The position numbers were made by a program, and so were the translations under genes. A DNA stretch of 8,273 nt from CAIXMG01 sp964550225 (lineage in GTDB: Bacteria; Patescibacteriota; Minisyncoccia; Phycocordibacterales; UBA1006), in NCBI GenBank assembly GCA_964550225.1, contig CAZJXT010000022.1:1-8273 (forward strand), written 5' to 3'. Positions 1 to 5,057 of this stretch are shown in pieces. Numbering within the stretch: the first letter of the stretch is position 1; every line of letters begins with the position of its first letter. The notes under the pieces were generated by a model, which had not been told where the DNA came from, did no database searches, and was given only the letters and a program-made list of their open reading frames with translations.

Positions 1-21
1 ATGTGACAGGTTTTTTATTTA

Positions 22-1368
22 TTATTTATCTTGAACCTCAAAACCTAATGCTGTAATACGATCTCGTAATTCATCAGATTTTACCCAATTTTTTTCTGCA
101 CGAGCCTGATTGCGTTCATTGATTAACATCTGAACCTCAGCAGGAATTTCTTGTTCAATAATTTTCTCATCAAGTTTTAATCCAAGAACTCGATCAAAAT
201 CAAGGATAGTTGCTTTTTTATCAGCATCAGAAACGTCTTTATTTTTCAAAAGCTCCCAAACGACTGCGAGGGCTCCGGCAGTATTCAAATCATCATTGAT
301 CATTTCGTGAAAGAGTACTTGGTATGATTCTGCAATAACACCATCGTTAGGAAAATTTGAAACAGTATTCTTCAATTTCTTCAAGGCTGTTTGTGACGCT
401 TCGAGGGCATTCCAAGAAAATGAAACTTGAGATCGGTAGTGCGACTGGAGATAGAGATAACGAAGCGCAAGTGGGTCAATATTTTTCTCACGAAGTGTTT
501 CAAGGGTTACTGAATTTCCTCCAGATTTTGCCATTTTTTCTTCGCCCATATTTACAAATTCGTTATGGAGCCAGTAGTTTACGAATGGTGCGTGCCCGGT
601 AGAACATTCTGACTGAGCAATTTCATTGTTGTGGTGTACTGATGCGAGATCGTGACCTCCTGTGTGGATATCAAATTGATTACCAAGATATTTCATACTC
701 ATTCCAGAACATTCAATATGCCATCCAGGGAATCCTTTACCCCAAGGACTTTCCCAACCTTTTGTTGCATCAAATTTCCAAAGTGCAAAATCGCGAGGAT
801 TTTTCTTCTCAGAATTTTCAATGCGTGCATGATCGTGGGTGGTCTGCATGATATTTCCAAGTTTGCCGTAGTCGTGCATAGTTTCTGTTGCGAAATAGAC
901 CCCGTCAGAAGTGGTATACGTATGACCTTTTTCTTCAAGGTTTTTGATGATAGTAATGTCTTCATCAATATGCTCACTTGCACGCACAACAATTTTAGGG
1001 CGCAAGATATTCATGTCAGAAATATCATTCAGGAATGCGTCCTCATATTTACGAGCAAGTCGTAACATGTTTGGAAGGGTAATATCCCAACCTTCACGCT
1101 TGAGGCCCTTAGTCATTTTGTCGTCTCCTTCATCACCATCAGAAACTAGGTGGCCAATGTCAGTAATATTCATGACTTGGTTTACTTGAAAATTATTATA
1201 CTCAAAAACACGTCGGGTAATATCGGCGAGGGTAAAGGCACGAAGGTTTCCAATGTGCACAAAGTCATAGACCGTCGGTCCACAGTGATACATACCAACA
1301 ATATTTGGCTGTATGGGTGAAAAGACCTCTTTTTGTTTTGAGAGGGTGTTTGTAAGATAGATTTGCAT
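22..1368 (-). CDS. cysS: Cysteinyl-tRNA synthetase (CysRS)
   Basis: Class I aminoacyl-tRNA synthetase that joins cysteine to tRNA-Cys using ATP in the cytoplasm. The 448-aa product, close to the usual ~460, carries the Rossmann-fold HIGH signature as HIGN (residues 38-41) and the KMSKS loop as KMAKS (278-282). All four expected zinc ligands are present: Cys29 in MYHCGPTVYD, Cys220 in HIECSG, and His245 and Glu249 in the HHNNE segment. The segment around residues 67-85 (NITDIGHL, then DGDEGDDKM) is typical of the family. The C-terminus has the usual helical tRNA-binding tail (NERNQARAEKNW). The frame stays open 40 codons upstream, but those codons read as hydrophobic nonsense and cover the intergenic region, so I start at the ATG before QIYLTNTL. 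It stands alone and diverges from the 1479 gene. Odd point: the family's PHHENE is VHHNNE here. Function is very secure. Confidence 0.97.
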   Translation of the reverse strand: MQIYLTNTLSKQKEVFSPIQPNIVGMYHCGPTVYDFVHIGNLRAFTLADITRRVFEYNNFQVNQVMNITDIGHLVSDGDEGDDKMTKGLKREGWDITLPNMLRLARKYEDAFLNDISDMNILRPKIVVRASEHIDEDITIIKNLEEKGHTYTTSDGVYFATETMHDYGKLGNIMQTTHDHARIENSEKKNPRDFALWKFDATKGWESPWGKGFPGWHIECSGMSMKYLGNQFDIHTGGHDLASVHHNNEIAQSECSTGHAPFVNYWLHNEFVNMGEEKMAKSGGNSVTLETLREKNIDPLALRYLYLQSHYRSQVSFSWNALEASQTALKKLKNTVSNFPNDGVIAESYQVLFHEMINDDLNTAGALAVVWELLKNKDVSDADKKATILDFDRVLGLKLDEKIIEQEIPAEVQMLINERNQARAEKNWVKSDELRDRITALGFEVQDK

Positions 1369-1373
1369 ATAGT

Positions 1374-1409
1374 GGTATCTTACTTGAAAAAAACCTATGA
1401 GGGTATCTT
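1374..1409 (-). promoter_or_regulatory. Possible cysS promoter and direct repeat
   Basis: On the minus strand a -10-like TAAGAT (1382-1377) sits 8 bases before the cysS ATG, the same geometry as the better promoters in this window. No good -35 is visible at 16-18 bases. The 8-mer AAGATACC occurs twice on this strand, at 1381-1374 and 1409-1402, 28 bases apart. The two copies could be duplicated -10 regions or an operator. The promoter assignment is tentative; the repeat itself is directly visible. Confidence 0.35.
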
Positions 1410-1428
1410 GACTTATTACTAATATAAT
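1408..1428 (+). promoter_or_regulatory. Possible promoter of the 1479 gene
   Basis: A perfect TATAAT (1423-1428) lies about 50 bases before the ATG at 1479. A good -35-like TTGACT (1408-1413) is also present, but only 9 bases separate them, too few for one sigma-70 promoter. Either the TATAAT works without a -35, or the TTGACT pairs with a poor -10 near 1431-1437. The region lies between two divergent genes, so some promoter is expected here. Confidence 0.35.
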
Positions 1429-1478
1429 GGTTACATAGATGTAAGGAAAATATATTACTTCATTAAAAAAGAAAACGT

Positions 1479-1856
1479 ATGCCAGCACAAACCAGACCTT
1501 TCAAGAAACATGAACAAATTATTCATGTCAGACATTTGATTATTGCAAGAGGAAAAAGAATAGAAGAAGCCTTGCAAGAGTTAAAAGAAAAACCTGTTCT
1601 GAAAAATGGAGATGTTGAAATTTTTCGTTCTAAAATTAATGCGCTTTTCAAAAAAAGCTTATTGGAAAATAAGCAAAAAAAAGAGACGATTGTAAAATTA
1701 GAGGAAAAAGTAACAAAAACCTTCTCTGCAGAGTTTCCCGGGCTTTTAAATATTTCTTTTAATTTGAAAGAGTCAAGAATTATCGCATTCAACAAACAAA
1801 TTACCGGATCCTATAAATTAACCTACAAAGGAAAAGTTTATATTTTTGCCATCTAG
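1479..1856 (+). CDS. Hypothetical basic 125-aa protein
   Basis: I do not recognise this family. The 125-aa product is basic, with about 20 lysines and 6 arginines against 13 acidic residues, and has no signal peptide or membrane segment, so it is probably cytoplasmic. Residues ~16-75 look helical, with a lysine- and glutamate-rich stretch (NKQKKETIVKLEEKV) that could be a short coiled coil. Residues ~85-125 look like alternating beta strands, ending in a hydrophobic YIFAI. An in-frame TAA lies five codons upstream, which fixes ATG 1479 as the earliest start; only A-rich sequence precedes it. It is likely a real gene because it fills its own slot between a divergent neighbour and a strong terminator that starts two bases after its stop codon. 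The basic charge suggests nucleic-acid or ribosome contact, but that is a guess. Confidence 0.7.
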   Translation: MPAQTRPFKKHEQIIHVRHLIIARGKRIEEALQELKEKPVLKNGDVEIFRSKINALFKKSLLENKQKKETIVKLEEKVTKTFSAEFPGLLNISFNLKESRIIAFNKQITGSYKLTYKGKVYIFAI

Positions 1857-1857
1857 C

Positions 1858-1890
1858 AAAAAAACCTCGCCTCAACAGCGGGGTTTTTTT
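1858..1890. terminator. Bidirectional intrinsic terminator
   Basis: Thirteen-base-pair stem (1858-1870 with 1878-1890), seven A-T pairs plus a CCTCGC/GCGGGG core with one G-U pair, and a 7-base loop. The A run on one side and T run on the other give a U tract in both directions, so it can end both the 1479 gene and the convergent corA-like gene, whose stop codon begins inside the stem. Confidence 0.88.
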
Positions 1891-2794
1891 AGAGCCATTT
1901 TTTGTGAGCAAAGTATCCATACATGAATACAAAGAAAACAAGAAGAATTACGATAATGATCCAAAATCCGTGTTCTGTATGAAAAATAGCAGGAGATTCA
2001 GGAGCTAAGAGAATCATGGCAATTAACGTAAGAGGGAATGTAAAAAATGCCATCATTGTAAATCGTTTCGTAATATCGTTGTTTTTTGAAGTAAGTAATG
2101 AATCATTTGTATCTCGCAACTCTTTAACAAGTTCATAGTTATTTTCAAGAGTGTTTTCTACTCGAAAATATTCTCGGAAAATAGTGTCTTGGTTGATTTC
2201 AATTTTAGGAACGAGATTATGAGCTTGAAGTTCCAGAGAATGAAGAATGATTTTATGAGTTCTCATGGTTTGTTTGAAATCAAGAAGTTTTCTTTGAATT
2301 GAAGAAAGCTCCTTTACCATATGAAATTCATTTCCTTGAAAAATTTCCGATTCAATGCGGCGAATTTCTTTTTGAAGAGGTTCAATCTCTTCGCGCAATC
2401 CTCGATAAAGATGATTGTTGAGCATGAGAAACAATTCAAATCCATTTCCTACAGAATGATGATCGAGTGTATTTTCTACTGATATTTTTTTTGCAGTATC
2501 AAGAAAAATATCAATAGGTTCGTAATGAGCTGTGATAAGCACCTTGTCAGTTACTACATAATCAATTTCTAAATCACGTGATTCATGGTGGTATGAAGGA
2601 TGATCAGGGTAATGAAGAACAGCGTAAAATGCATGCTCATGAGTGTCTGTTTTTGCTCGTTCACTTGGTACTAATAATTCATTTCCCCAATTAGGGTGAA
2701 GCGCATAATCCTTAATAAGAATTGCAATATCCTCAGCAGTTGGATTTTCAAGATCAATCCAAGTAACTTTTTTATAATGGTATTGAGTGATCAT
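1889..2794 (-). CDS. corA: CorA-like divalent cation transporter lacking GMN
   Basis: Predicted inner-membrane Mg2+/Co2+ channel of the CorA superfamily (301 aa; family usually ~310-370). The N-terminal ~100 residues match the cytoplasmic alpha/beta domain (VTWIDLENPT, then a VVTDKVLITAH strand). Residues ~110-240 form the long charged stalk helices (EEIEPLQKEIRRIESEIFQG). Two membrane helices close the protein, at ~245-263 (FTMMAFFTFPLTLIAMILL) and ~277-295, followed by the basic tail HKKWL typical of CorA. The Gly-Met-Asn motif expected just after the first membrane helix is absent: the sequence reads LLAPESPAIFH before the second helix. Transport or ion selectivity may therefore differ. 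A TTG 15 bases upstream lies next to the -10 element, so the ATG at 2794 is the likely start. Fold assignment is secure, substrate is not. Confidence 0.88.
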   Translation of the reverse strand: MITQYHYKKVTWIDLENPTAEDIAILIKDYALHPNWGNELLVPSERAKTDTHEHAFYAVLHYPDHPSYHHESRDLEIDYVVTDKVLITAHYEPIDIFLDTAKKISVENTLDHHSVGNGFELFLMLNNHLYRGLREEIEPLQKEIRRIESEIFQGNEFHMVKELSSIQRKLLDFKQTMRTHKIILHSLELQAHNLVPKIEINQDTIFREYFRVENTLENNYELVKELRDTNDSLLTSKNNDITKRFTMMAFFTFPLTLIAMILLAPESPAIFHTEHGFWIIIVILLVFFVFMYGYFAHKKWL

Positions 2795-2800
2795 GGAGAT

Positions 2801-2829
2801 AGTATACAAACCCTTGCACTTTTTAGCAA
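2801..2829 (-). promoter_or_regulatory. corA promoter, leaderless
   Basis: Minus-strand -35 TTGCTA (2829-2824), 17-base spacer and -10 TATACT (2806-2801). The ATG begins 6 bases after the -10, so transcription should start at or next to the start codon. Its -35 lies inside the spacer of the opposing rplU promoter, so the two cannot be occupied together. Confidence 0.7.
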
Positions 2830-2841
2830 TTCATGTATAAT
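2814..2841 (+). promoter_or_regulatory. rplU promoter, leaderless
   Basis: -35 TTGCAC (2814-2819), 16-base spacer and a perfect -10 TATAAT (2836-2841). The rplU ATG at 2851 is 9 bases after the -10, predicting an mRNA with a leader of only zero to three bases. An in-frame ATG at 2833 overlaps the -10 and therefore cannot be the start. Confidence 0.8.
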
Positions 2842-2850
2842 ACCCTCACT

Positions 2851-3189
2851 ATGGCAAAAGCTACAAAAACAGGAAATTTCGCAGTTATTGCGACAGGAGG
2901 CAAACAATACTTGGTCCGAACAGGTGATATTATTTCCGTGGAAAAACTCGATGGAACATTTACAGCAGGGGATACTATTTCATTTGATCAGGTATTATTG
3001 AAAGATAATGGATCAAAAACAGAAATCGGAACACCTGTAATTGCAGGGGCTGTGGTTACTGCAACATTTGTAGAAGCAGGACGTGGTCAAAAAATTGACG
3101 TTATCCAATACAAACAAAAATCTCGCTACTACAAGAAAAAAGGTCACCGACAACCATACATGAAATTCAAAATTTCAGAAATTAAATAA
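2851..3189 (+). CDS. rplU: Large ribosomal subunit protein bL21
   Basis: Structural protein of the 50S subunit that binds 23S rRNA. The 112-aa product (E. coli 103 aa) shows the family pattern from end to end: FAVIATGGKQYLVRTGD at residues ~9-25, the GDTISFDQVLL strand, then IGTPVIAGAVVTA. The C-terminal rRNA-binding signature follows, with YKQKSRYYKKKGHRQPY. A few residues (MAKATKTG) precede the conserved core. An upstream in-frame ATG would add six residues but overlaps the -10 element. In most bacteria rplU is followed at once by rpmA (bL27); here it is followed by a terminator and the division cluster, so bL27 must be encoded elsewhere or be absent. With such a short leader there is no room for a structured autoregulatory 5' UTR. 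Confidence 0.97.
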   Translation: MAKATKTGNFAVIATGGKQYLVRTGDIISVEKLDGTFTAGDTISFDQVLLKDNGSKTEIGTPVIAGAVVTATFVEAGRGQKIDVIQYKQKSRYYKKKGHRQPYMKFKISEIK

Positions 3190-3217
3190 AAAATCTGGGG
3201 TATATCCCAGATTTTTT
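3188..3217 (+). terminator. Intrinsic terminator of rplU
   Basis: Perfect 12-bp stem (3188-3199 with 3206-3217) with CTGGG/CCCAG at its head, a 6-base GTATAT loop and a run of six Ts. Its first two bases are the end of the rplU stop codon. It separates rplU from the mraZ promoter that starts about 50 bases on. Confidence 0.88.
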
Positions 3218-3268
3218 ATTGGAATAAATTACTTCATACTTATCCACAAGATTTTTCTCATAAGATTG

Positions 3269-3297
3269 TTGTGTTATAGAGTGGGATGAGATACAAT
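3269..3297 (+). promoter_or_regulatory. mraZ operon promoter
   Basis: -35-like TTGTGT (3269-3274), 17-base spacer and -10 TACAAT (3292-3297). The predicted transcription start is near 3304, giving a leader of about 38 bases before the mraZ ATG, unlike the leaderless units nearby. The spacer and the start region carry GTGGGA boxes, annotated separately. Confidence 0.72.
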
Positions 3298-3317
3298 AGA
3301 TGTGGGATGAAGTGGGA
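3281..3317 (+). promoter_or_regulatory. MraZ operator: three GTGGGA boxes
   Basis: Exact GTGGGA occurs at 3281-3286, 3302-3307 and 3312-3317. The first two extend to GTGGGATGA. Spacings are 21 and 10 bases, about two turns and one turn of DNA. MraZ of E. coli, Bacillus and mycoplasmas is known to bind direct repeats of this kind ahead of its own gene. Here the first box is in the -35/-10 spacer and the other two cover the transcription start and early leader, a good layout for repression. The position a regularly spaced further box would take (from about 3291) is filled by the -10 element. Confidence 0.82.
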
Positions 3318-3341
3318 ACACCTCATCAATCCAAACAAATT

Positions 3342-3776
3342 ATGTTAATCGGAGAATATCGTCACACCATGGATGAAAAAAGTCGCTTGTCGTTACCTGC
3401 GAAATTTCGTAAGGAAATGGGCAAGAAAATTATTATCACGCGAGGTCTCGACCAGTGTCTCTTTGTGTATCCGATAGCAGAATGGAAAAAATTTAGTGAA
3501 AAACTTGCAGGACTATCAGTAGGTTCTGCTGACAGTCGAGCATTGGCACGTTCGTTTCTTGGTTCAGCCACAGAAATTGATGTTGATGCCAGTGGTCGTA
3601 TCTTGATTGCAGATACTTTGAAAAAGATTGCAGGACTTGGAACAAAAGTCGTTGTTGCAGGAATTCATAATCGCGTTGAGTTGTGGGATGAAAAAGTTTG
3701 GAATACTTATACAACACAGGTTGATAAACAAACTGAATCACTCGCACAAAAATTAGCAGATATTGGAATGATTTAA
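3342..3776 (+). CDS. mraZ: Transcriptional regulator MraZ
   Basis: DNA-binding regulator at the head of the division and cell-wall cluster, known to bind GTGGG-type repeats as a ring-shaped oligomer and usually to repress its own operon. The 144-aa product (family ~140-155) has two AbrB-like swapped-hairpin halves. The first DxxxRxxxP motif is D11-R15-P19 in DEKSRLSLP. The second is D82-R86 in DASGRILIA, where the usual proline is A90. The start MLIGEYRHTMD matches the family's MFxGEYxHxxD. In-frame codons upstream, from an ATG at 3300, lie over the operator and too close to the -10 to be transcribed, so ATG 3342 is chosen. No Shine-Dalgarno sequence is visible. rsmH follows after 15 bases. 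Operator boxes at 3281-3317 support autoregulation. Function is secure. Confidence 0.96.
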   Translation: MLIGEYRHTMDEKSRLSLPAKFRKEMGKKIIITRGLDQCLFVYPIAEWKKFSEKLAGLSVGSADSRALARSFLGSATEIDVDASGRILIADTLKKIAGLGTKVVVAGIHNRVELWDEKVWNTYTTQVDKQTESLAQKLADIGMI

Positions 3777-3791
3777 TATTCCTCGAACATT

Positions 3792-4679
3792 ATGCATATC
3801 CCAGTATTATTCAAAGAATCTATAGATGCTCTTTCAATTAAAAAAGATGGAATCTATATAGACGGAACATTGGGTGGTGCAGGACATGCTGCAGAGATTG
3901 CAAAACATTTGGGACCAGATGGGACATTGATTGGTTTCGATCTGGATTCGAATGCAATTGCTCGCGCAAATGAAAAATTACAAGCATTTCCTTGTAAAAA
4001 AATACTAGTCAGAGAAAATTTTAGAAATCTCGACCAAGTTCTTTTTGAAAATAATATTGAACACGTAGATGGAATATTTCTTGATTTAGGATGGTCATCA
4101 TTTCAAATTGCGGATCCTAACAGAGGATTTTCTTTCCAAGAAGATGGTCCATTGCATATGACATTAAAAGACAATCCTACAGATCAAGACAGTACTGCGT
4201 GGGATATTGTAAACACATGGGATGAAGCAATGATTGCTGATACGTTGTATGTCTATGCCGATGAACGAGCATCACGTAAAATTGCTCGCGCGATTGTAGA
4301 AGCTCGCAAGAAGCATCCTATCGACACAACGTTTCAATTAGTTGAGATTATTCATTCTGTACTTCCTAAGAAACCATGGATGCGAACAAACCCGGCAACC
4401 AAAACATTTCAAGCATTGCGAATTGCTACGAACGATGAATATGGAGCAATCACCGATGTGTTGGAAAAAGGATTTGCAGTACTCGCCCCAGAAGGACGAT
4501 TTGCTATCATCAGTTTCCATAGTGGTGAAGACAGAATCGTTAAGAATTTTTTCCGAGATCAGTCGCACGCAGGTCTTGCAACGCTGATTACAAAAAAACC
4601 AATCAAACCAAGTGATGAGGAGCTTGTAGAAAATCCTCGAGCTCGTAGTGCACAGTTGCGTATTATTCAAAAACAATGA
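3792..4679 (+). CDS. rsmH: 16S rRNA m4C1402 methyltransferase RsmH
   Basis: SAM-dependent methyltransferase (also called MraW) that N4-methylates C1402 of 16S rRNA in the decoding centre. The 295-aa product (family ~300-315) shows the family motifs in order: SAM-binding IDGTLGGAGHA (residues 23-33), acidic GFDLD (48-52), FLDLGWSS (96-103), RGFSFQEDGPL (111-121), NPATKTFQALRIA (200-212), ISFHSGEDRIV (~241-250) and the C-terminal PRARSAQLR. The small insertion domain lies between about residues 125 and 200. Small departures from consensus are HM for DM after GPL, and FHSGED for FHSLED. It is second in the mraZ operon. Its TGA overlaps the ATG of the next gene by four bases (ATGA), which implies coupled translation. 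No Shine-Dalgarno sequence precedes it. Confidence 0.97.
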   Translation: MHIPVLFKESIDALSIKKDGIYIDGTLGGAGHAAEIAKHLGPDGTLIGFDLDSNAIARANEKLQAFPCKKILVRENFRNLDQVLFENNIEHVDGIFLDLGWSSFQIADPNRGFSFQEDGPLHMTLKDNPTDQDSTAWDIVNTWDEAMIADTLYVYADERASRKIARAIVEARKKHPIDTTFQLVEIIHSVLPKKPWMRTNPATKTFQALRIATNDEYGAITDVLEKGFAVLAPEGRFAIISFHSGEDRIVKNFFRDQSHAGLATLITKKPIKPSDEELVENPRARSAQLRIIQKQ

Positions 4680-4996
4680 AAACAATCACCCGTACAATAA
4701 CATCATTATTTTCAGGATCTTCTAATAAGATATTATTAGGGGCGATTGTTGGTATGTTTATAACGTATTCATTTTTCATTGCAAAAACAGTAGTTGCTAT
4801 TAATGAACGCAAGATGTTGTACAATGATTTACGAGAAGAACAAATGGTTGTTGCTGATCTTGAGACTCGTTATTTTAATCTCGCAGCACAAATTGATATG
4901 ACTAAAGTAGCAACATTTGGTTTTAATAATCTTGAGACACCTCGATTTGCTTATGTAGAAACATCAGGACAGGATACTGTTGCATTAGCACACTAA
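4676..4996 (+). CDS. ftsL: FtsL-like division protein
   Basis: Small bitopic membrane protein, called FtsL from position and architecture rather than sequence identity. The 106-aa product has a short basic N-terminus (~18 residues, cytoplasmic), one membrane helix at ~19-36 (ILLGAIVGMFITYSFFIA), and then a heptad-like helix at ~37-75 (INERKMLYNDLREEQ, then VADLETRYFNLAAQ) that could pair with an FtsB-type partner outside the membrane. FtsL bridges FtsQ/FtsB to the FtsW-FtsI synthase in known bacteria, and a gene of this kind between rsmH and ftsI is the standard arrangement. The start overlaps the rsmH stop by four bases. A weak hairpin overlaps its own stop codon. FtsL is poorly conserved, so the family name is an inference. 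Confidence 0.75.
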   Translation: MKTITRTITSLFSGSSNKILLGAIVGMFITYSFFIAKTVVAINERKMLYNDLREEQMVVADLETRYFNLAAQIDMTKVATFGFNNLETPRFAYVETSGQDTVALAH

Positions 4997-5018
4997 AAAT
5001 ACCAGAACGGGTATTTTT
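4995..5018 (+). terminator. Weak hairpin between ftsL and ftsI
   Basis: Perfect 9-bp inverted repeat (4995-5003 AAAAATACC with 5010-5018 GGTATTTTT), 6-base loop AGAACG, followed by GTTT. Only two of the nine pairs are G-C, and most of the T run is within the stem, so termination is probably partial. It starts inside the ftsL stop codon. Confidence 0.55.
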
Positions 5019-5032
5019 GTTTATGTGAGATA

Positions 5033-5041
5033 TGTTACAAT
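5033..5041 (+). promoter_or_regulatory. Extended -10 promoter for ftsI
   Basis: TGTTACAAT is a TGN-extended -10 (core TACAAT, 5036-5041) placed 16 bases before the ftsI ATG, predicting a leader of about ten bases. There is no clear -35; TATTTT at 5012-5017 has an 18-base spacing but is weak. Together with the hairpin just upstream it suggests ftsI has its own transcript. Confidence 0.55.
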
Positions 5042-5057
5042 ACACAACATATCTATT

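Noticed and set aside
1..21. Terminator after cysS
   Set aside because: AGGTT and AACCT could pair across the end of cysS, but the stem is short and A/T-rich and the region is cut by the window edge.
652..1065. 137-codon plus-strand reading frame inside cysS
   Set aside because: Antisense shadow of a strongly conserved gene, with no domain and no start signals. Other overlapping frames in mraZ, rsmH and ftsI were dropped for the same reason.
1369..1488. N-terminal 40-residue extension of CysRS
   Set aside because: It would cover the whole intergenic region and the start of the divergent gene; the residues are hydrophobic and A/T-driven, and family homology starts at MQIYLTNTL.
3300..3341. 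Longer MraZ starting at the ATG at 3300
   Set aside because: That ATG is two bases after the -10 element and within the operator, and the extra 14 residues do not fit the family N-terminus.
3190..3341. Riboswitch or structured leader ahead of mraZ
   Set aside because: Apart from the rplU terminator hairpin, the region is explained by the promoter and the GTGGGA boxes; no stable structure or known motif is apparent.
3683..3692. Fourth GTGGGATGAA, inside the mraZ coding region
   Set aside because: Single copy that encodes a conserved-looking LWDE in the protein. MraZ binding needs several spaced repeats, so this is probably chance. A GTGGGAT inside rsmH near 4198 was set aside for the same reason.
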